This document shows positions 6,993 to 15,002 of a stretch of DNA of 45,824 nt, piece by piece (within the stretch, counting starts at the first letter, position 1; each line of letters starts with the position of its first letter). This DNA comes from CAZRUA01 sp964603125. Its GTDB lineage: Bacteria; Bacteroidota; Bacteroidia; B-17B0; Aurantibacillaceae. Made by a program: the position numbers and the translations under genes. Where the stretch lies: assembly GCA_964603125.1 (NCBI GenBank), contig CAZRUA010000013.1, positions 1 through 45,824 of the forward strand, read 5' to 3'. Under the pieces are notes generated by a model, which saw only the letters and a list, made by a program, of their open reading frames with translations, did not search any database and was not told the origin of the DNA.

Positions 6993-7916
6993 CTACTTGT
7001 GTTTCTTCAAATTGAATACACGTGAGATGGTAAAGCCTAATTTAAATTGTCCCTTTAACCAGTTTTGTTGTGTACTTGGTACAAAAAGGGTTTCAGTAAT
7101 TTGGCTACAGTTTGTTAAATTGATATTGAACACATGCCCACCAGTATTAACTTCTAAACCAATAGCCAAAGGAGCATAAAAACCATTACTTGTTGTACGA
7201 AATTTGGATGCGGTATAAAAATAGTCAATTGTTATGGCAAGGCGACGAGTGAAATTTAATTTTCCACCCACTCCGCAAGAAAATAACATATTGTTATCGT
7301 ACGCTTGATTGTTTGGATTAATGTTGTTGATGATAAAATTTCTCCAACTCATTGATGGAAGTAATTCTAACGAAAATAGCTTGTTAAATTTTCGAGCAAT
7401 AATAAGTTGTGAGAAGTAAGAAAAGCGATGTGCAGTCTTTTCTTTCGCAACTATTGAACCTTGATAAATCCCAGACTTTAAGCCAGGATTGAAACCGGCA
7501 CAAGTGTAGGCAGCAATTGATAATGGTATTTTGTTATTTACCTTTTGTCTTAAAAAAGTCCATTTACCATAACCTTCTAAAAGTTCGCTTTGTTTGTTGC
7601 GCGAAAAACCAATAGTTATATCTTTTGTTAAACCGTAATCAAATGTAAAACGTATATCCTGCGCTTGATCTAACCCCCATAATGTGCTTGCTGCGCCAGT
7701 AGTAGCTAAATTACCAAATCGGTGACTCATTCTAAAATCAAGAGCTCCTTTTTTTAGTGTTTCTGTGGTTTGAGCGTTAACTAATTTTGTAGTGCTAAAT
7801 GTAGAAGAAACGGGAACATTGGTATCTTCAGTTACATCAAGCATATTTAATAAATCATCTTGAGCATTTGCAAAATAAAAGGATGATAAACCAAGAACTA
7901 AAAATAATTTTCTCAT
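6993..7916 (-). CDS. DUF5777-family outer-membrane beta-barrel protein
   Basis: The 307-residue protein begins MRKLFLVLGLSSFYFANAQ (signal peptide). The mature part is rich in alternating aromatic and polar strands, including DFRMSHRFGN, IRFTFDYGLTKDITIGFSR, LAITIDYFYTASKF and WLKGQFKLGFTISRVF, which indicates a small outer-membrane beta-barrel. The opening block TTETLKKGALDFRMSHRFG followed by LWGLDQAQDIRF is the DUF5777 hallmark. Eight more in-frame codons lie upstream, but the signal peptide starts at the ATG complementary to 7914-7916. In Bacteroidota this family is often found beside YceI proteins, as here, but a terminator at 7992-8019 separates the two transcripts. The substrate is unknown. 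Confidence 0.8.
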   Translation of the reverse strand: MRKLFLVLGLSSFYFANAQDDLLNMLDVTEDTNVPVSSTFSTTKLVNAQTTETLKKGALDFRMSHRFGNLATTGAASTLWGLDQAQDIRFTFDYGLTKDITIGFSRNKQSELLEGYGKWTFLRQKVNNKIPLSIAAYTCAGFNPGLKSGIYQGSIVAKEKTAHRFSYFSQLIIARKFNKLFSLELLPSMSWRNFIINNINPNNQAYDNNMLFSCGVGGKLNFTRRLAITIDYFYTASKFRTTSNGFYAPLAIGLEVNTGGHVFNINLTNCSQITETLFVPSTQQNWLKGQFKLGFTISRVFNLKKHK

Positions 7917-7991
7917 AAAGCGTAAATATTTATAAGCCACTAAAGTACGCCAAATAATTAAATTATAAACTCTTCTTGACTAAAAACAAAT

Positions 7992-8019
7992 AAAAAAGGC
8001 TGTGAATTTCACAGCCTTT
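7992..8019 (-). terminator. Rho-independent terminator of the yceI-family gene
   Basis: A perfect 12-bp palindrome centred on T8007 (AAAGGCTGTGAA at 7995-8006 with its complement at 8008-8019) is followed on the minus strand by a T-rich run below 7995. It lies 22 bp past the stop of the YceI gene. Confidence 0.85.
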
Positions 8020-8040
8020 AAAATTATGATAAAATTATTT

Positions 8041-8577
8041 TTATTTTTTGAACGCTTCTAATGTACATTGCACTGTAACATCTAAAGTTTCTGCAATGTT
8101 TGCAGGAACTTTAATTTTATAATCTGTACAGCTTACTTTGAACTTTGCATCAATGATTATTTGACCGCCTTTAATAGTTATTGTTCCAGGGATTGTAATT
8201 TCTTTTTTCACACCATGCATATCCATTGTTCCTTTTACATTTACCTTATTTACACCATCTTTAGTATAATCAATTGTTTCTTGAATTTTACCAGAAAATG
8301 TGGTCATTGGATATTTTTCGCTTTCCATATATTGGTCGTTGAAATGCTCTTCCATTGTTGCATTATCAAATTTAAACGAACGGTTACTAAGTTTAAATGC
8401 AATAGTGCCAGCTTTTGTATCCATAATTGGTTTAGCAGCTTTGTTAATTGCTTCTACATCTTTAACAACCGTTTCAGAGAAGAATTTTACAAAACCTTCT
8501 TTTCCTAGATAAATTTGTGCCTTAGAAATAGAAGCAAAAGCTAAAATGGCTGTGAATGATAATAATAATTTTTTCAT
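8041..8577 (-). CDS. YceI-family periplasmic protein
   Basis: The 178-residue protein has a signal peptide (MKKLLLSFTAILAFASISKA). It shows the YceI lipocalin-like pattern: FKLSNRSFKFDNATMEEHFN (the F-x-F-x-x-x-x-M-x-x-H/F-x-x-x-Y/F block), ESEKYPMTTFSGKI, then GTMDMHGVKKEITIPGTI. YceI proteins form a beta-barrel that binds isoprenoid-type lipids, and many are stress- or respiration-related. The length fits the family (170-190). It has its own promoter (8651-8680) and terminator (7992-8019), so it is monocistronic. It has the shorter C-terminal form typical of Bacteroidota (KVSCTDYKIKVPANIAET). The bound ligand cannot be told from sequence. Confidence 0.9.
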   Translation of the reverse strand: MKKLLLSFTAILAFASISKAQIYLGKEGFVKFFSETVVKDVEAINKAAKPIMDTKAGTIAFKLSNRSFKFDNATMEEHFNDQYMESEKYPMTTFSGKIQETIDYTKDGVNKVNVKGTMDMHGVKKEITIPGTITIKGGQIIIDAKFKVSCTDYKIKVPANIAETLDVTVQCTLEAFKK

Positions 8578-8650
8578 GATTTTATTTTTATGAATTGGAT
8601 ATTAAGTTTTATGTGTTAAGCAAATACTGTTCCGAAAATATTTGTACTTA

Positions 8651-8680
8651 CAAATGTAAGATTATTTTTTAGTTTTCAAA
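8651..8680 (-). promoter_or_regulatory. Promoter of the yceI-family gene
   Basis: On the minus strand, TTTG (complement of 8677-8680) and TACATTTG (complement of 8651-8658) are 18 bp apart, a full Bacteroidota consensus. It overlaps the last codons of mutY (stop at 8662) and would give a leader of about 65 nt. Confidence 0.75.
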
Positions 8681-9747
8681 TTTTGTAAATATTTGTCTAT
8701 TAATCTTGGAAAAGCGTAATTTTTCAGCTCTTTTTGCCTTATTTTAATCAAATTTGAGGTTTTTTCGAGGTTTTTTTCAATTTTTAGAGTGATAAATTGT
8801 GAAAATAGGTTTTGATGAGATAAAATATGTTTAGACAGTTTTGTGCTATCGGTTACAACATACTTGTTGTCAGTTAATATGTTTTTTAAAGCCTTTAATT
8901 CTAAAAACTCATCAATACTTAGATCTTTTTCGCTTTCAATTAAAGGAAACTGATACAGGTTTTGCCAAATATCTTTTACCGTTCTCTTTTCGATATAGGT
9001 GTATTCATCCTTATTAATAACTATAAAGTTGAAGTACCTATTTCTAACTTTTGTTTTTTTCTCTTTGTTAGGTAAGCTATTTTGTAAATCGTTTTTATAT
9101 GCAAAGCAGGTTTGAGTAAAAGCACATTCTTTACAATTAGGCTGCTTTGGAGTGCAATGAGTTGCTCCAAACTCCATAAGAGCTTGATTAAAATCGCTTG
9201 GCTTATCAGCACTAACTAATATTTGTGCTAACTCTTGAAACTTCTTTTTTCCTATTGTACTGTCAATAGCATCCTCAATCCCAAAAATTCTGGATAAAAC
9301 CCTGTATACATTTCCATCTACTGCAGCAACCTGTTCATTAAAAGCAATTGAAGCAATGGCTGCGGCAGTGTAAGGACCAACGCCAGGAAGCTTTAGTAAC
9401 TCATTATAACTATCAGGAAATTTGCTTTTGTAATTATCTACTACAAATTTTGCAGTTTTATGAAGGTTTCTGGCTCTTGAATAATAGCCCAACCCTTGCC
9501 ATAACTTCATAACCTTATCTTCTGGCGCCTTAGCTAAATCATCTACCTTAGGGAAATTTTTCACAAAGCTTAAATAATAACTGGTTCCTTGTGCTATTCG
9601 GGTTTGTTGTAAAATTACTTCCGAAAGCCATATATAGTAAGGGTTTTTGGTTTCTCGCCAGGGTAATTCCCTCTTGTTTAGCTCATACCAGCCAAGCAAT
9701 TTGCTTTGAAAAGAACGTATTTGATTGATTTTTAGTTGGATTGACAC
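8662..9747 (-). CDS. mutY: A/G-specific adenine DNA glycosylase MutY
   Basis: The 361-residue base-excision repair enzyme removes adenine mispaired with 8-oxoguanine. The catalytic domain shows WLSEVILQQTRI with Glu43 (equivalent to E. coli Glu37), the helix-hairpin-helix LPGVGPYTAAAI near residues 120-131, and AAVDGNVYRVLSR with catalytic Asp144. The [4Fe-4S] cluster ligands follow as C-x6-C-x2-C-x5-C in CTPKQPNCKECAFTQTC. A C-terminal NUDIX-like 8-oxoG recognition domain occupies about residues 235-355. The length matches the family. The gene is divergent from the HU gene, and the block mutY/HU/TPR/rng is a gene order I recall as common in Bacteroidota. Confidence 0.96.
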   Translation of the reverse strand: MSIQLKINQIRSFQSKLLGWYELNKRELPWRETKNPYYIWLSEVILQQTRIAQGTSYYLSFVKNFPKVDDLAKAPEDKVMKLWQGLGYYSRARNLHKTAKFVVDNYKSKFPDSYNELLKLPGVGPYTAAAIASIAFNEQVAAVDGNVYRVLSRIFGIEDAIDSTIGKKKFQELAQILVSADKPSDFNQALMEFGATHCTPKQPNCKECAFTQTCFAYKNDLQNSLPNKEKKTKVRNRYFNFIVINKDEYTYIEKRTVKDIWQNLYQFPLIESEKDLSIDEFLELKALKNILTDNKYVVTDSTKLSKHILSHQNLFSQFITLKIEKNLEKTSNLIKIRQKELKNYAFPRLIDKYLQNLKTKK

Positions 9748-9790
9748 CTTTATTTATAGTTTTTAATTGCATACAATATTAATAAAATGT

Positions 9791-9820
9791 TTTGTGGTTA
9801 AGATATTAATCTTATCTTTG
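9791..9820 (+). promoter_or_regulatory. Promoter of the HU gene
   Basis: TTTG at 9791-9794 and TATCTTTG at 9813-9820 are 18 bp apart, a textbook Bacteroidota promoter. The leader to the ATG at 9876 is about 50 nt. Confidence 0.85.
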
Positions 9821-9875
9821 CCACCCAATTTAAAAATTAGTATCAAAATATTGATTTTAAATAGATTAGAATAAA

Positions 9876-10175
9876 ATGACAAAAGCAGACATAATAAACG
9901 AGATATCGGAAAAAACAGGAATTGAAAAATTAGCTGTTCAAGCTTCGGTTGAGTCTTTCATGAAAATTGTAAGAAACAACATGGCAGAAGGTAAAAACAT
10001 TTATTTACGCGGGTTTGGAACCTTTGTAGTAAAAAAGCGTGCTGAAAAAACAGGTCGTAATATTTCAAAAAATACTACGGTAATTATTCCAGCTCACTAC
10101 ATACCGGCGTTTAAACCAGCTAAAACTTTTGCTGAAAAAGTGAAGAGAAACGTAAAGGTTCAAGAGGGCCAATAA
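9876..10175 (+). CDS. HU/IHF-family DNA-binding protein
   Basis: The 99-residue histone-like protein bends and compacts DNA as a dimer. It has the N-terminal helix pair MTKADIINEISEKTGI, the strand GKNIYLRGFGTFVVKKRAEK (the G-F-G-x-F motif), the DNA-inserting arm near NISKNTTVIIPAHYIPAF with the conserved proline (IPA), and the closing FKPAKTFAEKVK. The length is normal. The RGFGTF and PAHYIPAFKP wording is closer to the IHF/HU mixed group of Bacteroidota than to enterobacterial HU. It is the first gene of the operon HU, TPR protein, microprotein, with a strong promoter at 9791-9820. The next gene starts 11 bp later. Confidence 0.93.
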   Translation: MTKADIINEISEKTGIEKLAVQASVESFMKIVRNNMAEGKNIYLRGFGTFVVKKRAEKTGRNISKNTTVIIPAHYIPAFKPAKTFAEKVKRNVKVQEGQ

Positions 10176-10186
10176 AAAATTAAAAC

Positions 10187-11032
10187 ATGAAGTCGACTAC
10201 AAAATTGCAACTCGCATTATTAGTTGGCGGAATAGTTCTGACAGTTCTTTTATTTATTGCAAAAAAAACACCATCGGTAGCTTCTAAAAAGCCCGAAAAC
10301 GCTAAAATGCAGGTTCAAAACGTAATTCGAGATTATGTTGTGAAAGCAATTAGTGTTTTGGATAAAAAGGATAAAGCTAAGTTTGCTACTTTAGAAGCAG
10401 AGCTTAATGCAGCAAAACCTTTTTTAAAGCCACAATGTCTGGATACAATCACCAAATTTTGGGATAATTTAGACCTACCAGCTGTAGCTAGTTATTTTGT
10501 TGAAGAAAAAGCAAAAATAACGAACCAAGCTGAGCACTGGTTTTTGGCTGGAGAGAGATACTATCGCTCAGTTAATTTTGTTGAGGAGAATGAAATTCGC
10601 GGACCATTTTACAATCAAGCAATAATTTGTATTGATAAAGGCTTGGCAATTGACCCAAAAAACTTTGAAGCAAAAGTACGAAAGGCAGCAAGTATTGTGG
10701 ATGGATCGGAGTTTAACGGTAATGACCCAATGAAAGGAATTGCATTGCTCAGAGAATTAGAGAAGCAAGATAGCACAAACATAAATTTACAGATTGCGTT
10801 TGCTATGTTCTCTTTAAAATCTCAACAATTTGATAAAGCTTTAAATCGTTTTAATAAAATTACAAAATTAAAACCCGATTATTTGGAAGCTTATTTATAT
10901 ATGGCCGATGTGCATAAACTGCAAGGTGATACAACAGCTGCAATTGCTGATTTAGATAATTTAATAAAAAATTGCAAAGATGAAGAAACAAAAAAAGTAA
11001 TTAAAGAAAGCATACTAGAACTTAAAAAATAA
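10187..11032 (+). CDS. Membrane-anchored TPR-repeat protein
   Basis: The 281-residue protein has an N-terminal membrane anchor (about residues 7-24, LQLALLVGGIVLTVLLFIA) followed by TPR helices. These include AEHWFLAGERYYRSVNF, YNQAIICIDKGLAIDPKNFEA, NINLQIAFAMFSLKSQQFDKA, and FNKITKLKPDYLEAYLYMAD near residues 223-243. TPRs mediate protein contacts and the anchor places them at the cytoplasmic membrane, probably on the periplasmic side. There is no enzyme motif. It lies between HU and rng, in a position conserved in the phylum as I recall, but its partner is unknown. The start ATG is 11 bp after the HU stop. Confidence 0.85.
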   Translation: MKSTTKLQLALLVGGIVLTVLLFIAKKTPSVASKKPENAKMQVQNVIRDYVVKAISVLDKKDKAKFATLEAELNAAKPFLKPQCLDTITKFWDNLDLPAVASYFVEEKAKITNQAEHWFLAGERYYRSVNFVEENEIRGPFYNQAIICIDKGLAIDPKNFEAKVRKAASIVDGSEFNGNDPMKGIALLRELEKQDSTNINLQIAFAMFSLKSQQFDKALNRFNKITKLKPDYLEAYLYMADVHKLQGDTTAAIADLDNLIKNCKDEETKKVIKESILELKK

Positions 11033-11060
11033 ATATATTAATAATTAAAATTTAGAAACC

Positions 11061-11150
11061 ATGCCAAGCGGAAAGAAAAGAAAAAGACATAAAATGGCAA
11101 CTCATAAACGTAAAAAGCGTTTAAGAAAAAATCGTCATAAGAAAAAATAA
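11061..11150 (+). CDS. 29-residue basic ribosomal-type microprotein (AURKAIP1/COX24-like)
   Basis: The ORF opens MPSGKKRKRHKMATHKRKKR and ends RHKKK, with 29 residues of which about two-thirds are lysine, arginine or histidine. The sequence agrees with my recollection of a family conserved in Bacteroidota, annotated by similarity to the AURKAIP1/COX24 domain of the mitochondrial small-subunit protein mS38; mycobacterial bS22 is a related short basic protein. It is therefore probably a small-subunit ribosomal protein that threads into rRNA. It sits 28 bp after the TPR gene and before rng, the place where I expect it. Gene finders often miss it because of its size. The assignment to a ribosomal role is inference. 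Confidence 0.8.
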   Translation: MPSGKKRKRHKMATHKRKKRLRKNRHKKK

Positions 11151-11187
11151 TTTAATCTAAAGGATTAGATTAGGGATTTTTGCAAAT

Positions 11188-11212
11188 GGAGAGGAAAGTA
11201 ATTTTTCTCTCC
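11188..11212 (+). terminator. Possible hairpin terminator after the HU operon
   Basis: GGAGAG (11188-11193) pairs with CTCTCC (11207-11212), extended by four more pairs (one G-T) around a short loop. A T-rich but interrupted tract follows. It would end the HU, TPR and microprotein transcript before rng, though a weak U-tract suggests attenuation rather than full termination. Confidence 0.5.
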
Positions 11213-11348
11213 TATTGTTATTTATATGTTTTTTAAGAGTTCTTAATTTACAAGTGTTTGAGTTAATTTAGCTCAAATTTTACCTATCTATAACTTTAGT
11301 TTTTTTACTGTATTAATCGAGTTTTAAAACTCATAAAACATATTTAGC

Positions 11349-12905
11349 GTGAATTACGAATTAATAATCAATTCAACGCCAAACGAAGATGTTATTGCAT
11401 TACTTAGTGATAAACGCTTGGTAGAGCTTCATCGCGAAAAACACAATACCAAATTTTCGGTTGGTGATATTTATTTAGGAAGAGTTAAAAAGGTAATGGC
11501 AGGTTTAAATGCTGCCTTTGTTGATGTAGGGTACGAAAAGGACGCTTTTTTACATTATTTAGATCTTGGGCCACAGGCTTACAGTTTAATTAAATACACT
11601 GAACAAGTTAAAAACGGAAAGCAAAACGTTAGTAACTTAATGTATTTTAAAAACGAAAAGGATATTCCGAAAGATGGAAAAATTGGCGACATCGTAAAAT
11701 CAGGACAAGAAATTTTAATTCAAGTTGCCAAAGAACCTATTTCATCAAAAGGACCGAGAATAACATCTGAGTTATCGTTAGCCGGACGTTACATTGTTTT
11801 AATTCCGTTTGCCGAAAAAATTTCAGTTTCTCAAAAAATCAAAAGCTTTGAAGAAAAAAATCGCTTAAAGGAATTAATGCAAAACATTAAACCTAAGAAT
11901 TTTGGTGTTATTGTGCGTACTGTTGCTGAAGGTAAAAGTGTTGCCGATTTAGAAAATGATTTAAATACTTTGGTTGCTCGTTGGGAAGAGTGTTTCAACA
12001 CTTTAAAAACTGCTCAATCTCCATATCAGGTTTTAGGTGAAATGGATAGAACTAACGCTATGTTGCGCGATTTGCTAAACGCAAATTTTAGTAATATCCA
12101 TGTTAATGATTCGGGAATGTTTGAGGAAGTGAAAACTTACCTAAAAAATATTGCTCCAGATAAATTAAGTATTGTAAAACATTACGATAGTAAAACTCCA
12201 ATCTTCGATCACTTTGGAATTGAAAAACAAATTAAGGGTTTGTTTGGAAAAACAGTGAATATGAAGAGTGGCGCTTACTTAATTGTTGAGCACACCGAAG
12301 CTTTACATGTTATTGATGTAAATAGCGGAAACCGTGCAAAAGGAGATAGAAACCAAGAAACAAATGCATTTGAAGTAAATTTAGAAGCGGCTGTTGAGGT
12401 AGCGCGTCAATTGCGTTTACGCGATATGGGTGGAATCATTGTAGTTGATTTTATCGACATGCACGATCAGGAAAACCGAAAACTTCTTTTTGATAAATTA
12501 AAAGAAGAAATGAAGTTGGATAGAGCGAAGCACAACATATTACCTCCAAGTAAATTTGGCTTGGTTCAAATTACGCGTCAACGTGTTCGTCCGGAGATGA
12601 ATGTTGAGGTTTTAGAAACTTGTCCAAGCTGCCAAGGCACTGGAAAAGTAGAACCAAGTGTTTTATTTGTAGATCAAATTGAAAATACATTACGTTATAT
12701 TATCAAAGAACAAAATTTAAAAACAGTTACTTTACATGTTCATCCTTATATAGAAGCTTTTATAACCAAAGGGTTTTTCTGGAAGAGCTTATTGCATAAA
12801 TGGAAAAAAACATATGGTGGTAAAATCACTGTTAAACCAATGGCCAGCTATGGTTTTATGGAATACAAGTTTTTTAACGAAATGGAAGATGAAATTGTTA
12901 TCTAA
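11349..12905 (+). CDS. rng: Ribonuclease E/G family endoribonuclease
   Basis: This 518-residue single-strand endoribonuclease acts in rRNA maturation and mRNA decay. An S1-like domain occupies about residues 36-128 (GDIYLGRVKKVMAGLNAAFV, then GYEKDAFLHYLDLG). The DNase I-like catalytic core has Asp323 in VIDVNSGNR and Asp367 in VDFIDM, the two Mg2+ ligands (E. coli RNase E Asp303 and Asp346). The Zn-link cysteines are Cys425 and Cys428 in CPSCQGTGKVEP. Length and lack of a long C-terminal scaffold mark the RNase G type. The start is GTG (11349), opening MNYELIINST, which fits the family's first strand. It ends with the strong terminator at 12916-12944. Confidence 0.95.
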   Translation: MNYELIINSTPNEDVIALLSDKRLVELHREKHNTKFSVGDIYLGRVKKVMAGLNAAFVDVGYEKDAFLHYLDLGPQAYSLIKYTEQVKNGKQNVSNLMYFKNEKDIPKDGKIGDIVKSGQEILIQVAKEPISSKGPRITSELSLAGRYIVLIPFAEKISVSQKIKSFEEKNRLKELMQNIKPKNFGVIVRTVAEGKSVADLENDLNTLVARWEECFNTLKTAQSPYQVLGEMDRTNAMLRDLLNANFSNIHVNDSGMFEEVKTYLKNIAPDKLSIVKHYDSKTPIFDHFGIEKQIKGLFGKTVNMKSGAYLIVEHTEALHVIDVNSGNRAKGDRNQETNAFEVNLEAAVEVARQLRLRDMGGIIVVDFIDMHDQENRKLLFDKLKEEMKLDRAKHNILPPSKFGLVQITRQRVRPEMNVEVLETCPSCQGTGKVEPSVLFVDQIENTLRYIIKEQNLKTVTLHVHPYIEAFITKGFFWKSLLHKWKKTYGGKITVKPMASYGFMEYKFFNEMEDEIVI

Positions 12906-12915
12906 AATATAATTG

Positions 12916-12944
12916 AAACCCCAGTTGTTAAACTGGGGTTTTTT
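12916..12944 (+). terminator. Rho-independent terminator of rng
   Basis: AAACCCCAGTT (12916-12926) and its complement (12931-12941) enclose the loop GTTA, and a T-run to 12944 follows. It starts 11 bp after the rng stop. Confidence 0.9.
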
Positions 12945-13162
12945 GTTTGTTGTATCTACTGCGCACATTAAGTGTTCGATTTCGCACACTATCTTTTCCA
13001 CTACATTTTTGAATTGCCTGATAATCAAAACAGTATTGTTTTGGTATGCTTATCGTTTTGTTTGGCACGGAAGAAAAATTTCCCGTAAAAAATAAATCAA
13101 AAAGTAAGTAACAAATCAAAACAATTAAACGTCATACGACAAAACCCGCAAAAATAAACAAC

Positions 13163-13474
13163 ATGAAAACAATTAAATTAACTCTCATCGCTTTAGTAAT
13201 GTTTACTTCAGCAATGGCTTCAAACAACAAAAATGGTTTAAGCATAGGAAAACAAATTCAAAAACAATTTTACCTAAAAACGCCTATTAGCGAGGCCGAG
13301 GAGGTTGAAGTATTATTTTCAACTGACGAGTGTGGTTACGTGAATAGAGTTAGTGCAAAAACAAATAACATTGAATTGAAAAATGCAATTGAAAGTAATT
13401 TTTTAAAAATGAAAATTACAAAGTCGGTAGCAAATACAACATACAAAACTACCGTTAAAATTAAAGTAGGATAA
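13163..13474 (+). CDS. Small secreted protein of unknown function
   Basis: The 103-residue product has a signal peptide (MKTIKLTLIALVMFTSAMAS) and a mature domain of about 80 residues. The mature part shows a beta-strand followed by a helix and strand (EVEVLFSTDECGYVNRVSAK, NAIESNFLKMKI, YKTTVKIKV), which resembles the TonB C-terminal-like fold used by many small Bacteroidota exported proteins. I recognise no specific family. No enzyme motif or pair of cysteines is present (one Cys). It converges with ctaA across a 2-bp gap. The 218 bp between the rng terminator and this gene hold short overlapping reading frames on both strands that I do not consider real. Confidence 0.7.
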   Translation: MKTIKLTLIALVMFTSAMASNNKNGLSIGKQIQKQFYLKTPISEAEEVEVLFSTDECGYVNRVSAKTNNIELKNAIESNFLKMKITKSVANTTYKTTVKIKVG

Positions 13475-13476
13475 GT

Positions 13477-14526
13477 CTATACTTTTCTTGTTTGGAATAA
13501 CAAGTATATACTTGCTGCAAACAAAAAGAAAGCTCCGGTTTGGTGCAAGGCGCCAAGCACAATTGGAACATGATAGATAAGTGTTAAAACACCTAAAGTA
13601 AATTGTATAAATACACCTATCAAAATTAAATTAGCACCCAGTTTTTGTTGGGGTATTAAATTTAGTTTACGTGATTTCCAATAAATGAAAGTTACAAAGG
13701 CAACTACTATTATGGCTAGTGTACGGTGAACAAATTGAATTCCGCTTGGATTTTCGAAGGCGTTAGCAAAAATAGTTTCTTTCATCGTAACTTGTTCAGG
13801 CATCCATTCATCGCCCATTTTGGGCCATGTGTTAAACACATTGCCAGGACGTATTTTCGCATTATTTCCTTCAACGTAGCCAGCGGTAAAGGCTCCATAA
13901 ACAATTTGAAGTATTAATAATGAAACATAAATGATTATTGTGTTTCGTAATTTAAAGCCTTCGTTTTTTCGCACTTCTGATTTAGGATAAATTAATTGAA
14001 GCGCAAACCAAAATGTAAATGCAAAAACCGAAAATGCACTCATCAAATGTGTTGCTAATCTATAATGACTAACCGCAGGCTGTTTGTTTAATCCACTTTT
14101 TACCATCCACCATCCTATAACACCTTGCAAGGCACCAAGGCAAAACAGTAATATCATTTTTGGTAAAATTTCTTTTGTAAATTTTTTACGAGCTAAAAAA
14201 TAAATAAAGCCACCCAAGAAAATAAATCCAATAATATTTCCAATACTTCTGTGAATATATTCCCACCAAAATAATGGCTTAAATTCTTGTAATGTCATGG
14301 TACTATTTACCAATTTAAATTCTGGGCTTTCTTGATATTTAGCAAATCGTTCGTTCCAAGCTTGATCAGTCAGCGGAGGGAGACTGCCCATAAATTTCCA
14401 ATCAGTTATAGATAAGCCGCTGTGCGTTAAGCGCGTTAAGCAACCTACTACAACCATAATATAAACTAAAAAGCAACCAGTAAGTAACCAGATAATGATT
14501 GATTTGTGGGGGTTAGTTTTTATCAT
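13477..14526 (-). CDS. ctaA: Heme A synthase CtaA/COX15
   Basis: The 349-residue inner-membrane enzyme oxidises heme O to heme A for the aa3-type cytochrome oxidase. It has about eight membrane helices in two homologous halves. Four candidate heme-ligating histidines are visible in the expected contexts: His92 (WWEYIHRSIGN), His160 (RLATHLMSA), His267 (FVHRTLA) and His328 (ALHQTGA). The signature GCLTRLTHSGLSITDWK stands near residues 28-44. The length fits the COX15 type (about 350) rather than the shorter Bacillus CtaA. The symbol ctaB (heme O synthase) has no partner here. The gene lies 9 bp after rnhA in the minus-strand run. Confidence 0.94.
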   Translation of the reverse strand: MIKTNPHKSIIIWLLTGCFLVYIMVVVGCLTRLTHSGLSITDWKFMGSLPPLTDQAWNERFAKYQESPEFKLVNSTMTLQEFKPLFWWEYIHRSIGNIIGFIFLGGFIYFLARKKFTKEILPKMILLFCLGALQGVIGWWMVKSGLNKQPAVSHYRLATHLMSAFSVFAFTFWFALQLIYPKSEVRKNEGFKLRNTIIIYVSLLILQIVYGAFTAGYVEGNNAKIRPGNVFNTWPKMGDEWMPEQVTMKETIFANAFENPSGIQFVHRTLAIIVVAFVTFIYWKSRKLNLIPQQKLGANLILIGVFIQFTLGVLTLIYHVPIVLGALHQTGAFFLFAASIYLLFQTRKV

Positions 14527-14535
14527 ATCGCAAAA

Positions 14536-15000
14536 TTATTTATCCTTATTTTGTTCATACCAAGCATCCACATGTAAATTTGGTAGTTTGTAAGCAGCCA
14601 CGGCTAACTCATCGCAACGATTATTTTCAATATTATCTGCGTGACCTTTAACCCAAACAAATTTTACATGATGTTGATTGTAAATTTTTGTAAACCTAAT
14701 CCATAAGTCAGGATTTTTGATTTTATCAAAACCTTTGTTAATCCAACCTCTTAGCCAACCTTTTTCAATAGCATCTACCACATATTTACTGTCGCTATAA
14801 ACAGTTACGTTAGATGGAATTGTTTTTATTTTTTCTAAAGCAACAATTACTGCTAAAAGTTCCATTCGGTTGTTGGTTGTTAAACGGAAACCTTCAAACA
14901 TTTCTTTACGATGATGCCCGCTTAGCATAACAACTCCGTAACCGCCAGGACCAGGATTTCCACTTGCCCCACCGTCGGTATAAATTGTTATGTTAGACAT
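14536..15000 (-). CDS. rnhA: Ribonuclease HI
   Basis: The 154-residue enzyme cleaves the RNA strand of RNA-DNA hybrids, removing primers and R-loops. All active-site residues are present: Asp9 (YTDGGASGNPGPGGYG), Glu47 (NNRMELLAVIVALE), Asp70 (VYSDSKYVVDAI) and Asp130 (NRCDELAVAA), plus the flexible-loop His120 (WVKGHADNIENN). The handle region WLRGWINKGFDKIKNPDLW is the E. coli RNase HI type, with its basic protrusion. The length matches (about 155). It begins 2 bp after marC ends and precedes ctaA by 9 bp, so it is probably cotranscribed with them. Confidence 0.96.
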   Translation of the reverse strand: MSNITIYTDGGASGNPGPGGYGVVMLSGHHRKEMFEGFRLTTNNRMELLAVIVALEKIKTIPSNVTVYSDSKYVVDAIEKGWLRGWINKGFDKIKNPDLWIRFTKIYNQHHVKFVWVKGHADNIENNRCDELAVAAYKLPNLHVDAWYEQNKDK

Positions 15001-15002
15001 AG

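Noticed and set aside
12945..13162. Short overlapping ORFs on both strands between rng and the small secreted protein
   Set aside because: They overlap each other, lack promoter or domain evidence, and have no recognisable product.
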